DNA of 64,000 nt from Aureispira sp050633105 (GCA_050633105.1 JBOEFW010000056.1:34788-98787), one strand, 5' to 3'. Positions 48,989-57,919 are shown, numbered from the stretch's first letter. Program-made: numbers and translations. The notes: generated by a model not told the origin, from the letters alone.

Positions 48989-49462
48989 ATGGCTACGGTT
49001 TTAGAATGGAGCTTAAAGTCTTTTCAAGAGCTTGAATTAGAAGAATTGTATGCTTTTGGGCAATTGCGTCAAGAAGTATTTATTATAGAACAAAACTGTC
49101 CTTATCTAGATTTTGATGGCAAAGATGCGGCGTGTCAGCACCTTATGGGGCATTATAAAGGAGCATTAGTAGCCTATACTCGGCTTGTGCCTCTAGGTGT
49201 TAGCTATGCGAATGCCGCTTCTATTGGACGTGTTGTCAGTAGCCCTGCTTTGCGTGGACAAGGGCTAGGGAAAGCATTAATGATAGAGTCTTTAGCAGCC
49301 GTCCAACAATTGTGGGGAACCGTTCCAATTACCATTTCCGCTCAAGATTATTTACTGCGTTTTTATGAAGGTTTTGACTTTGTAGACAGTGGAAAGAAAT
49401 ATCTAGAAGACGATATTCCACATACAGAAATGCATTGGAAAGGGATACATCAAGAACAGTAG
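48989..49462 (+). CDS. GNAT acetyltransferase, ElaA-type
   Basis: The 157-residue protein has the ElaA pattern: LYAFGQLRQEVFIIEQNCPY near the N-terminus, SIGRVVSSPALRGQGLGKAL (acetyl-CoA binding V/IxxxxRGxG) and a C-terminal FYEGFDFVDSGKKYLEDDIP. It transfers an acetyl group from acetyl-CoA; the substrate is unknown. Confidence 0.88.
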   Translation: MATVLEWSLKSFQELELEELYAFGQLRQEVFIIEQNCPYLDFDGKDAACQHLMGHYKGALVAYTRLVPLGVSYANAASIGRVVSSPALRGQGLGKALMIESLAAVQQLWGTVPITISAQDYLLRFYEGFDFVDSGKKYLEDDIPHTEMHWKGIHQEQ

Positions 49463-49481
49463 CTTATAGAAAACAATAGCA

Positions 49482-50408
49482 ATGAAAATAAGTGGCTTTA
49501 CCATGGTAAGGAATGCAACCAAGTATTACTTCCCAATCAAAGAATCCATTCTGTCCATCTTACCTCTTGTTGACGAGTTCATCGTAGCTTTGGGAGATAA
49601 TGATGCGGATGATGCCACTAGAGCCGCTATTGGATCCATTGATTCTAATAAGATAAAAATCATTGACCGAGTTTGGTCAGAAGAAGATTATATTGATGGG
49701 CAAGTCTTTGCGAAGGAAACTAGTTTTGCTTTAAGCCAATGTACAGGCGATTGGTGTTTTTATTTACAAGCCGATGAGATCGTACACGAACAAGATCTTC
49801 CCTTGATAAAGGCGGCTTGTGCCCAGCAACTCCACAACGCTAAAGTGGATGGTTTCTTATTTAATTATCATCATTTTTTTGGCGATTACGACCATTACCT
49901 CCCTGTTCATGGTTGGTATAAGCAGGAGATAAGAATTGTAAGAAACAGTACAAAAATCTACTCTTACAAAGATGCTCAATCTTTCCGAAAAGAGGCCAAC
50001 CAGAAGCTTCAGGTTGTACCCATCGCGGCGTACATTTATCATTATGGTTGGGTGCGCCCGCCTCATCTTATGCAATCCAAGAAGAAGGAACAAGATTCTA
50101 TGCACCACGGCAAGGAAAAAACAAGGGTGCATTATCAAGGCCAATCTGAGGGCTATAATTATGGCCCTTTAGGGAAAATTCCTATTTTCAAAGGCCGTCA
50201 TCCTGCTGTCATGGACGAATTTCGTTCCAAGATCAATTGGACCAACCAACTTAATTATTCTAAAAAAGGAGCACTTGATCGACCTTTATTAAAGCATGAA
50301 AAATGGAAGTACAAGCTGCTGACGTTCTTTGAAAATGCCTTAAATGGAGGAAAAGATTTCTTTGGGTATACGAATTGGATACTGGTAAAGGGAGCGGATA
50401 AAAAATAA
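49482..50408 (+). CDS. Family 2 glycosyltransferase-like protein
   Basis: The 308-residue protein has a GT-A fold start (KISGFTMVRNATKYYFPIKE), DEFIVALGDNDADDATRAAI, and YLQADEIVH as the likely DxD-type metal site. The C-terminal half is basic and aromatic. It probably transfers a sugar to a cell-surface or envelope acceptor. The Fic gene starts 8 bp later. Confidence 0.82.
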   Translation: MKISGFTMVRNATKYYFPIKESILSILPLVDEFIVALGDNDADDATRAAIGSIDSNKIKIIDRVWSEEDYIDGQVFAKETSFALSQCTGDWCFYLQADEIVHEQDLPLIKAACAQQLHNAKVDGFLFNYHHFFGDYDHYLPVHGWYKQEIRIVRNSTKIYSYKDAQSFRKEANQKLQVVPIAAYIYHYGWVRPPHLMQSKKKEQDSMHHGKEKTRVHYQGQSEGYNYGPLGKIPIFKGRHPAVMDEFRSKINWTNQLNYSKKGALDRPLLKHEKWKYKLLTFFENALNGGKDFFGYTNWILVKGADKK

Positions 50409-50416
50409 GGAAGAAC

Positions 50417-51811
50417 ATGAAGGATTTGTTAGCAACAATAGAGCAATTAAAAGCAACAATAGACGAATTTCGTCCTTTGGATAAGGATACTTTGGGGCGA
50501 ATTGAGCAGAAATTTCGCTTGGATTGGAATTATCATTCTAATGCCATAGAGGGAAACAGCCTAAACTTTGGAGAAACCAAAAGCTTCTTATTACATGGAA
50601 TTACGGCTGCTGGAAAAACCCTAAAAGATCACTTAGATCTGCGTGGGCACAATGAGGCCATAGTTGCCTTAGAAGACATTATCAAAGAAGAGCGCCCAAT
50701 CACAGAGAACTTTATCCGAGAATTGCACAAAATTATCTTAGTAGAAGACAGTTATAATCCTGCTGAAACATCTGATGGTAGACCTACAAGAAAGAAAGTG
50801 CAAGTAGGACAATACAAATCTTCTAATAATTATACAACAACAGCAACAGGAGAGACGCTCTACTTTGCAAGTGTAGAAGAGACCCCTGCCAAGATGTACG
50901 ATCTTATCCAGTGGTTACGATCAAAAAAAGAGGAAGAGAACCCTGTAGTTTTAGCCGCTTTATTTCATTATAAATTTATAAAAATTCATCCCTTTGATGA
51001 TGGCAATGGCCGTCTAGCGCGTATTCTGATGAATTTTATTTTGATGCGGGCTGGTTTTCCTCCTGTGGTCATTAAAACGAAGGAAAAAGAGGCCTATTTT
51101 AGAGCGTTGCAGCAAGCAGATGGGGGAGATGTGAATGCTTTTGTGAAGTATGTTGGCGAACAACTAGTAGATTCTTTAGAGTTATATCTAAAAGGGGCTA
51201 AGGGGGAAAGTGTGGAAGAGTTGGATGATGTGGATAAGGAGTTTGAGTTGTTTAAAATGAAATTGTCTGAATTAAATAGTGTTGATTATCTAAATGAAAA
51301 AAATTATGTCGAGTATTTTGATAAATCAATTGTACCGACCTTGGAAATTATACTTGATAAAATACGTAAAATAAGTTTACTCTTCAATAGAACGGATTTA
51401 TGGCTAACAACACCAGCTATGGAATGGGAATATGAAATGGTTATGGGGGAAGAGCCGCGTCCATTAAAATTGAAGGATTTTAAGGACGAAGTTAAATCTT
51501 TATATAAATCAATATTTGAAGAAGAAACACTCTTTGTAAGATTGAATTATGAGTTTTTTGCTAAAAAAACAAAAAAAGAAATCTCATATGACGTTGTTAT
51601 TGTTGTAAAACTAAAAGATAATCGATTTATAGTAGAATGGAAAAATTCTCTTATTAATATGGAAGATTGTCTTTATGAGCATGATAATTCAAAAAAAGCA
51701 AAGGTATTTGCGAATTATATCCTTAAAGATTTTTTAATGCAAATGAAACAGGAAATGAAAGAAGAGGAAGAGCCATTTCCAAATTCTGGGATAGATGATT
51801 TACCTTTTTAA
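50417..51811 (+). CDS. Fic family AMP-transferase with SSB-like C-terminal tip
   Basis: The 464-residue protein has a Fic domain with the core HPFDDGNGRLAR (His191 catalytic). The autoinhibitory motif SNAIEGN (Ser41 to Asn47) is N-terminal, as in class II Fic proteins. Such enzymes move AMP or other NMP groups to target side chains. Residues ~250-464 are a separate, charged, beta/alpha part in DNA that looks more AT-rich than the Fic half. The C-terminus ends GIDDLPF after an acidic run, much like the acidic tip of bacterial SSB. No antitoxin gene is adjacent. Confidence 0.88.
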   Translation: MKDLLATIEQLKATIDEFRPLDKDTLGRIEQKFRLDWNYHSNAIEGNSLNFGETKSFLLHGITAAGKTLKDHLDLRGHNEAIVALEDIIKEERPITENFIRELHKIILVEDSYNPAETSDGRPTRKKVQVGQYKSSNNYTTTATGETLYFASVEETPAKMYDLIQWLRSKKEEENPVVLAALFHYKFIKIHPFDDGNGRLARILMNFILMRAGFPPVVIKTKEKEAYFRALQQADGGDVNAFVKYVGEQLVDSLELYLKGAKGESVEELDDVDKEFELFKMKLSELNSVDYLNEKNYVEYFDKSIVPTLEIILDKIRKISLLFNRTDLWLTTPAMEWEYEMVMGEEPRPLKLKDFKDEVKSLYKSIFEEETLFVRLNYEFFAKKTKKEISYDVVIVVKLKDNRFIVEWKNSLINMEDCLYEHDNSKKAKVFANYILKDFLMQMKQEMKEEEEPFPNSGIDDLPF

Positions 51812-51924
51812 ATGCAAAAAATGTCATAAGAACAAATAGGCGATGTGAAGTTTTCTATACAACGCGCCCTTTATTGGCTTACCTTAAAAAAAACAAACCT
51901 TCCCAAATAGAAGAACCAACCACC

Positions 51925-53025
51925 ATGCTCAAAAATCACCTCAAAGGGTATTTTATAATACTCCTGATAAGCTTGCTTAACCTTCATCAAACTCACGCCC
52001 AAACTCCGACAGACAGCACCCAAAAAGAAGTCCTATCCGTAGGGGTAAAAGAGGCCGCCCCTTTTGCTATGAAAAATAAAGCAGGGGAATGGAGCGGGAT
52101 TAGCATCTATCTCTGGAAACAATTAGCGGAGTCGTTGAATTACGAGTATGAATTTGTAGAGTATGATTTAGAAGGCCTGTTGGCCAATGTAGCAAACGAG
52201 CAATTGGATGCAGGAATTGCGGCCATTACCATTAGTAAAGAACGAGAGGAAATGTTTGATTTTTCGTTGCCTTATTTTACGACAGGATTGAGTATTGTAA
52301 CGGAAAAGCATGAGTTGAGTTCTTTTGATATTCTAAGACGATTGTTTTCCTTGCAATTTTTTCAAGTAATTGCTGGCCTTGTTTTTTTACTGTTTATAAT
52401 CGGCGCTTTGCTTTGGTTGGTGGAGCGGAAACACAATGCAGAACAGTTTGGAGGCAATGCTTGGCGTGGAATTGGGGCTGGATTTTGGTGGTCTGCAGTG
52501 ACCATGACAACCGTTGGTTATGGAGACAAAGCACCCGTTACTTTTTTAGGTAGAATCATTGGTTTTATATGGATGTTCTCAGGGATTATCATTATTTCTG
52601 GTTTTACAGCGGCGATTACGTCTGTATTAACGGTTGATCGATTAACCACTAAAATCCAAGGACCAGAAGATTTGGATAATGTTAGTGTAGCAACGGTGAG
52701 AGGATCAAGCAGTGCTATTTATTTGCATAATAGAGAAATTACTTTTTTAGAGGTAGAACAAATCGAGGAAGCTATTGAAGCGCTAGAAAAGAAACAAGTA
52801 GATGCGGTGGTTTATGATGCGCCTATTTTGCAGTATTTGATTTGTCAGAAGAAAAAGGATAATTTAGAGTTACTACCTGGGGTGTTTTTGCCTTTTTATT
52901 ATGGGATCGCCTTGCCCGAATCAAGTACTAGAAAAGAAGAAATTAATGTGCACTTGCTGGATATTATTAGTCAATCAGAATGGAAAAAGGTGCTATTTGA
53001 GCATTTAGGCTCTTCGGATCATTAG
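51925..53025 (+). CDS. Glutamate-receptor-like ligand-gated K+ channel (GluR0 type)
   Basis: The start is set at the ATG at 51925 because a signal peptide follows; a TTG at 51874 would add 17 hydrophilic residues. The 366-residue protein has half of a periplasmic substrate-binding domain (VGVKEAAPFAMKNKAGEWSG, GIAAITISKEREEMFDFSLP), then a pore: span ~143-165, TMTTVGYGD at ~193-201 (K+-type filter), and span ~210-232 with SGFTAAITSVLT. The second half of the binding domain follows. This is the layout of prokaryotic ionotropic glutamate receptors such as GluR0. The ligand is probably an amino acid (inference). Confidence 0.9.
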   Translation: MLKNHLKGYFIILLISLLNLHQTHAQTPTDSTQKEVLSVGVKEAAPFAMKNKAGEWSGISIYLWKQLAESLNYEYEFVEYDLEGLLANVANEQLDAGIAAITISKEREEMFDFSLPYFTTGLSIVTEKHELSSFDILRRLFSLQFFQVIAGLVFLLFIIGALLWLVERKHNAEQFGGNAWRGIGAGFWWSAVTMTTVGYGDKAPVTFLGRIIGFIWMFSGIIIISGFTAAITSVLTVDRLTTKIQGPEDLDNVSVATVRGSSSAIYLHNREITFLEVEQIEEAIEALEKKQVDAVVYDAPILQYLICQKKKDNLELLPGVFLPFYYGIALPESSTRKEEINVHLLDIISQSEWKKVLFEHLGSSDH

Positions 53026-53056
53026 CATTTATTTTTATTATTAAACAGAAGATCAA

Positions 53057-53869
53057 GTGCCAATACTCAACTACCAACAGCACCAACTCCATTACGAGCA
53101 ATATGGTCAAGGTGCTAAACTCTTGATTTGTCTCCACGGGATAGCAGGGCGAGGAAAAATGTTTGAACGGGTAACCCAACCGATGTGGAAGGATTACACC
53201 GTTATAGCACTGGATTTGCCCTTTCATGGACCGACAGTATGGGAAAAGGAACTTTACACGGAGGTGGAATTAGCCGAAGTCTTGCAGTTGTTTTTGAAGC
53301 AAGAAGGACACACCTGTTGTAGTTTAATGGCACACAGCATGGGCGGACGCTTAGTATTGGGTATTTTGCCCCATTTAGCTCCTCAGATAGAGGATGTCTA
53401 TCTATTTGCGCCAGGAGGCTTTCAATATGTCTTTACTGGAAGTACCTTTTGGTGGCCACTAGGCGCACGGCAATGGGTACGTCGTCGGTTTGAAGAGCCA
53501 GAAGGTTTTGTGAACATTCTGCATGGAGCAGAGAAGCTTAAACTGATCGATCGGCATTTGTATTGGATGTTGTTGCAGCAAGTGGACACGCCTGCACGAC
53601 GAGCGCGCTTGCTCAAAAGTTGGGTGTCTTTATATTACTTTCCAATGCGCCTGACAAAAACACACCAAGCTCTTTTGGAGCAATATCAAATCCCTGTTTA
53701 TTTCTTTTATGGGGATCGAGATAGTATTACTCCCGTCCACCATGCTCGCCGATTTATGAAGCGTTATGCGCAAGCAGAATTAAAAGTAGTTGCTGGCAAT
53801 CATTTTTTTGTGAAGGAAGACTTAGTAGAGCCGTTTAAGGGCTGGTATGAAGCGCGAAAGTTGGAATAA
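53057..53869 (+). CDS. Alpha/beta hydrolase
   Basis: The 270-residue protein starts at a GTG 31 bp after the channel gene. It has the oxyanion-type LICLHGIAGRG, nucleophile elbow AHSMGG (Ser94), YGDRDSIT (Asp220 or Asp222) and AGNHFF (His249). It is probably a cytoplasmic esterase or lipase-like enzyme; the substrate is unknown. Confidence 0.87.
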   Translation: MPILNYQQHQLHYEQYGQGAKLLICLHGIAGRGKMFERVTQPMWKDYTVIALDLPFHGPTVWEKELYTEVELAEVLQLFLKQEGHTCCSLMAHSMGGRLVLGILPHLAPQIEDVYLFAPGGFQYVFTGSTFWWPLGARQWVRRRFEEPEGFVNILHGAEKLKLIDRHLYWMLLQQVDTPARRARLLKSWVSLYYFPMRLTKTHQALLEQYQIPVYFFYGDRDSITPVHHARRFMKRYAQAELKVVAGNHFFVKEDLVEPFKGWYEARKLE

Positions 53870-53966
53870 AGTTTGCAAAAATCCCCAAAATTATAGAACT
53901 TACTGAGCAAGGCTGTAATAATATCTATGGCCTTTTTCTTTTCACTTCTTATAGAATACCTACCTT

Positions 53967-55574
53967 ATGTTTGCTGATTTGCACTGCCACGCGCACATAC
54001 GTTCTTATTTTTGTTTGCTCCAACAACGTGAAAAAATGGAAGCTTTGGATCAATATAATCCTTGGACGGTAGTCGCGACCAATATGTCTAGGCTCAAAAA
54101 TGTCGATCGGGCAGCAGGATACAGCCAATCCGACTTGGTGGCCTTATGGAATGGCGGTTCTCGTTTGATTTGGAACTCTTTGTATCCCATTGAGCGCGGC
54201 TTTTTTATGGCTTCTAAAGAACCAACAGTTGGTAAGTTTCCTTTTCTGAGAAGTGTGGTGCGTGTTGCAACCCATCACAAAGCACCTTTGCGATCGTTAA
54301 TGCAGCATTTGGTGATGAGAATTCCAATGGCAACGATTGATTATATTTGCTCAGAGGAGTATGATTATTGGCAATTTTTGCAGGAAGAATATGCTTATAT
54401 TAGTAGTAAATCAGGCATAACGACTAAGAATGAAGTATTTACGCTAGGTGTGGCTCGTCGCTTATTGGAAAACAACGAACACCGTCGAGAAAAGTATCCC
54501 GACTATTATCATGCAGAAGGGACTTATCAAATACCTAGAAATAGAGCCGAGGCAAAAGCGATTGCTAAACAGAATAAAGAGGTCATGTTGATGGCTTTGT
54601 CTATTGAAGGTTCGCATGTTTTTGGAGCAGAATCAGAAACCGAAGAAACCGTTTTAGAACGGGTGGATTACATTAAAACGAAATGGGAATATCCTTTGTT
54701 TTTTATCACGTATTCTCACCATTTTAATAATTATTTGTGTGGACATGCCCACAGCTTGCCCGATGCCGCTAGTTTTATTCTCAAGCAAGATGATGCCATG
54801 GGAGCAGGCTTTACAGACACAGGCTGGAAAGTAGTACGCAAGTTATTGGCAGTGGATGAACAGAACAATCCCGCCCCTGAAGAAGGACATCGCATTCTCA
54901 TCGACCTCAAACACATGAGTCCGCGTGGCCGTAAAGAGTTGTATGAGCAAATTATAAAACCTTGTCAGGCAAAAGGCGACCTTATTCCTTTGATTGCTAG
55001 CCATTGCGGTTATGCGCCTCGCAAAACCTTAGAAGAGGCGATTGCCTTGGAAGGAGAGGAGCGTGATGGCTTACGGATTCAGACGCCTGATGGTAATTTT
55101 AATGCTTGGGGGATTAATATGTGTGATGAGGACATCCATTTGATTTATGAAACAGGTGGTTTATTTGGGCTGTCTTTTGATAAACGAATCATGGGGGTGT
55201 CAGAGAAAAGAAGCCTAGAGAAGAAAGAAAAGATCAACAACATTCATGCTTTGTGGAACAATGTCAAGGCGGTGTTGCATGTTATTTATAATAGAGAAGA
55301 CCTAACAGGAGCCCAAAAGCGCCTTGCTTGGAGTATGCTGGCCATTGGAACCGACTTTGACGGCTATATTGATCCTATTAATACTTATAAAACGGCGATT
55401 GAGTTAAACCAATTTAAAGCCGATTTATTAGCCGAAATAAAAAAAGCAGCGGCTTTAGAGCAGCCTCCTTTGTGTGTCTCTGATTTTGATGCGGATTTTA
55501 CACCTGAATTGGTAGTGGATAAGATTTGTTATCAGAATGCGTTGGATTTTACGTTGGCGCATTATCCTGAGTAG
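53967..55574 (+). CDS. Membrane dipeptidase-like (peptidase M19 family) amidohydrolase
   Basis: The 535-residue protein is a TIM-barrel metallohydrolase. Metal-ligand motifs of M19 are visible: DLHCH (residues 4-8), MALSIEGSHVF, LIDLKHMSPRGRKE, LIASHCGY and AIGTDFDGYI. Typical M19 enzymes are ~350-400 residues, so this is a long variant with inserts near the N-terminus. They cleave dipeptides at the metal centre. No signal peptide is seen. Confidence 0.83.
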   Translation: MFADLHCHAHIRSYFCLLQQREKMEALDQYNPWTVVATNMSRLKNVDRAAGYSQSDLVALWNGGSRLIWNSLYPIERGFFMASKEPTVGKFPFLRSVVRVATHHKAPLRSLMQHLVMRIPMATIDYICSEEYDYWQFLQEEYAYISSKSGITTKNEVFTLGVARRLLENNEHRREKYPDYYHAEGTYQIPRNRAEAKAIAKQNKEVMLMALSIEGSHVFGAESETEETVLERVDYIKTKWEYPLFFITYSHHFNNYLCGHAHSLPDAASFILKQDDAMGAGFTDTGWKVVRKLLAVDEQNNPAPEEGHRILIDLKHMSPRGRKELYEQIIKPCQAKGDLIPLIASHCGYAPRKTLEEAIALEGEERDGLRIQTPDGNFNAWGINMCDEDIHLIYETGGLFGLSFDKRIMGVSEKRSLEKKEKINNIHALWNNVKAVLHVIYNREDLTGAQKRLAWSMLAIGTDFDGYIDPINTYKTAIELNQFKADLLAEIKKAAALEQPPLCVSDFDADFTPELVVDKICYQNALDFTLAHYPE

Positions 55575-55654
55575 GGGAGGATCTAATTCAGAAGAATAAA
55601 AATAAATGTATTAGAAGGCATGTTTATAAGCGTTAGAAGGTTTTTATAGACGGT

Positions 55655-55744
55655 ATGATTAAGGGGAAGGAGTGGAAGAATATTGCCCTTTTTGGTCTTT
55701 GCTTTTTTGGAGCAATTGCTTTTTTTATTTTCATTAATGTTTAA
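55655..55744 (+). CDS. Possible 29-residue single-span membrane peptide
   Basis: ATG at 55655 opens a 29-codon frame with a basic start (MIKGKEWKN) followed by one hydrophobic span (IALFGLCFFGAIAFFIFINV). It sits alone between the M19-like gene and an inverted repeat. The pattern fits a small membrane protein, but chance cannot be excluded. Confidence 0.3.
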   Translation: MIKGKEWKNIALFGLCFFGAIAFFIFINV

Positions 55745-55749
55745 TACCG

Positions 55750-55978
55750 TGTAACAGAAGTTTATTGAAAAAGCAATCACCAAAAGCTTTAACACCTGCG
55801 ACGGTTTTTGAAGGGTATAGTAAGGAGCTGGATAAGCGAACCGCCTTTTTGTAAGNNGCCCTAGACCTTTTTAGCTCCCTTCGGTCGTGAGCGCTTCGCT
55901 TAAGAGTTGTTTACTTTTTGTGGCAATGACAAAAAGAAAAAACCAGTCTATTTAAAATATAAATAAACTTCTGTTACA
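55750..55978. mobile_element. Inverted-repeat element around a 2-N gap
   Basis: TGTAACAGAAGTTTATT at 55750-55766 is repeated as its exact reverse complement at 55962-55978. The 195 bases between include NN at 55857-55858, where sequence may be missing. No transposase is visible and no clear target duplication is seen. It could be a MITE-like element or an IS whose interior was lost in assembly. Confidence 0.5.
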
Positions 55979-56077
55979 GTGTATTGAGTGAATGTATTCA
56001 ATAAATTTATTGGCTATTGTGAAGGGGGCTTTGATAGCAACTAAATTCCTTGTACAATCAAAGTAGTTGCTGAGTAG

Positions 56078-56332
56078 AGGAGAAATGGAGTCCCGTATGA
56101 AATTGGTGAATTAAACAAAGGAGTAAGCCTAGAAACACTTCAAAAAATATCGAATAATTACCCTTATAGTTCTAGTCCTATTGGTGTGGTCGAGCTTTAT
56201 TGGTTATCTTCTGGGAGAGCTAAAGGTAGCCATGATAGAGGAGCGCAATGGATGAATTTGACACCATTGGTAGTGAAATGCAATTTGGTCGATTACACAA
56301 GAAGACCTGCCATAGTTTTTGACCAGATATAG
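56078..56332 (+). pseudogene. Decayed coding fragment, unknown
   Basis: An 84-codon frame without a start codon, bounded by TAG at both ends, gives protein-like sequence: GVPYEIGELNKGVSLETLQK, PIGVVELYWLSSGRAKGSHD and WMNLTPLVVKCNLVDYTRRP. After the TAG, a +1 shifted frame continues with GDGGVMPNRNYL. This suggests a broken C-terminal part of a larger protein. The family is unknown. Confidence 0.45.
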
Positions 56333-56476
56333 GAGATGGGGGAGTGATGCCAAATAGGAATTATCTCTGACTTGATTGTTTGCTTTCACGACTTAATGTG
56401 CTAGAAAGTAGGGAAGTTTTGCTGTTCGTCTTTCTCTCTAAAAGAGATAAATACCAAAGATATTGTAATTTTAAAC

Positions 56477-56516
56477 AAAAGCTGCCAAGAAAGAATTTTC
56501 CTTCTTGGCAGCTTTT
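56477..56516 (-). terminator. Terminator of the eCIS-core gene
   Basis: A perfect 15-bp stem (56477-56491 with 56502-56516) has a 10-nt loop and A/T tails on both sides. It can act for the minus-strand gene that ends 24 bp away. Confidence 0.8.
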
Positions 56517-56540
56517 GTTCTAATAATGGACACTTATGGC

Positions 56541-57770
56541 CTAATCGTCCTCTTCTACATCCATAGCAACAGCAGCATTGGCGACAGGATTGGCCAATTT
56601 GCCCATAATATAATCATCGCCATTAGGCATACTATTTCTAAAGGCCGCGGCAGAACCATAAATATTTAAGGTCCAGTTGGTATCAACATAATCGGTACTT
56701 CCTGTTGTTTCTCCAGCATTGCGTTCTAAGACAATGATTTGGCCAGTAGTTGCGTTTTTACCAACAACAGCAACCGCATGGAGAGACGTTTCTGGGGCAT
56801 CTGCGCGAATGACTAATACCCCTTCTCCAACTTCAAGTCCTCCTGCATCAAAATCATAACTGGTGTAGCCTGCTAGACTATCTGCGGTGATTTCATCCTC
56901 ACTAATATTAATGGCTTCTTCATTAGCTCCGTCTTCATTATTAAAAGAAAGTTGAACCGATTTATTTTGGTCTTCTGCCCAATTTGGAACATTACCCGTC
57001 TGCGCATAATGAACGATATGTTCGGCCGATTCTATACAGCTAACGGGCAAGCTAAAGTTGCCTGCCTTTCTAATTTGACCCCGCCCTCTTTGACGGCGCA
57101 ATTCAAGGACATGTCCATTGAGTTCCCATTGATTTAATTCTGCAGCATTGGTAATGTTAAAAGTGGTGAATCCTTCTTCATGCGTGGTCGCTTCCTCCTC
57201 ATCGAGCTCATTGTATTGCTCTTCATTAATCCGAGCTAACCCCATATCTGTCTCTTGATAATACTCATTGGTAGCGGATGCTGCATTGGCTACGGCTCTT
57301 TGAGCCATAGGTTTGGGGGTGGTAGAGATGGGTATAGGAGTGGCTTCTTCTTTAGGAACAGTTGTTTGCTCCATTTTTGTACCTTCTTTGACGGCCTTTT
57401 TTTCTAAATTAGGGTCATCATTGCCCTTTTTTCCTCCTTGAAATTCAGTAGTAGCACTAGCTTCTCCTTTCATTTGTTGGACAATGTGCCAGACTTCTTC
57501 TGCCAAGTGCTTTTCTGCCCCTGGGGCAATGTAAATATTAGGATATTCAGCATAAGCGGCGGCTCCAATGGCAGCAGGTTTGTCAGAATTATAATGTACC
57601 CGTACCTCATTTAAGGAGACTTGTGAAAAATGTTCTACAACGGCTTTCAGGCGATCAGGAATACCTGTCTTATTGGGTGGACGTTCCACCTGTTGTTGCT
57701 TGCTAGAACTTTCTTCTTGACTATTAATAGCTTGATTTTGGTAGGGGTGATCTTGATCTTGTGTTTTCAT
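56541..57770 (-). CDS. eCIS-core (DUF4157) protein with possible papain-like C-terminal domain
   Basis: The ATG at 57770 (MKTQDQDHP) is preferred; a longer frame to 57845 adds an unlikely hydrophobic leader. The 409-residue product has a DUF4157/eCIS-core domain (~35-104): LKAVVEHFSQVSLNEVRVHY, then HLAEEVWHIVQQMKG, where the usual HExxH is EEVWH (91-95). A low-complexity linker (~105-200) follows. The C-terminal domain has Cys245 in SLPVSCIESAEHIVHY, His331 in SLHAVAVVGKN and Glu349 in IVLERNAGE, in the order of papain-fold enzymes. DUF4157 is linked to extracellular contractile injection systems and their cargo. A toxin role is inference. Confidence 0.75.
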   Translation of the reverse strand: MKTQDQDHPYQNQAINSQEESSSKQQQVERPPNKTGIPDRLKAVVEHFSQVSLNEVRVHYNSDKPAAIGAAAYAEYPNIYIAPGAEKHLAEEVWHIVQQMKGEASATTEFQGGKKGNDDPNLEKKAVKEGTKMEQTTVPKEEATPIPISTTPKPMAQRAVANAASATNEYYQETDMGLARINEEQYNELDEEEATTHEEGFTTFNITNAAELNQWELNGHVLELRRQRGRGQIRKAGNFSLPVSCIESAEHIVHYAQTGNVPNWAEDQNKSVQLSFNNEDGANEEAINISEDEITADSLAGYTSYDFDAGGLEVGEGVLVIRADAPETSLHAVAVVGKNATTGQIIVLERNAGETTGSTDYVDTNWTLNIYGSAAAFRNSMPNGDDYIMGKLANPVANAAVAMDVEEDD

Positions 57771-57886
57771 GGTCTTGGTTTTTGTTCCTAAGAGAAAGGA
57801 AAGAAATAAGTCTATGAAATTACAACAAAAATTATACTTAAACAAGTAATAGTTCTAACAAGTTCAAGGAGGGCCTACTCCAAAGA

Positions 57887-57919
57887 CTCCTGTTTAACCA
57901 TAAGAAGGTTAAACAGGAG
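57887..57919 (-). terminator. Hairpin between secreted-protein and eCIS-core genes
   Basis: A perfect 13-bp stem (57887-57899 with 57907-57919) has a 7-nt loop, about 60 bp past the minus-strand secreted-protein stop. It lacks a clear T run, so it may attenuate rather than end transcription. Confidence 0.5.

Larger units (their letters stand above)
55575..56540. other. Long accessory intergenic region
   Basis: This 966-base stretch holds a possible 29-codon ORF, a pair of perfect 17-bp inverted repeats around a 2-N gap, a decayed plus-strand coding fragment, and a terminator hairpin for the minus-strand eCIS-core gene. Confidence 0.6.

Noticed and set aside
53967..55574. Possible link between the M19-like gene and the Fic gene as a toxin-immunity unit
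   Set aside because: Two unrelated genes and about 2 kb lie between them, and the M19-like protein has ordinary enzyme motifs.
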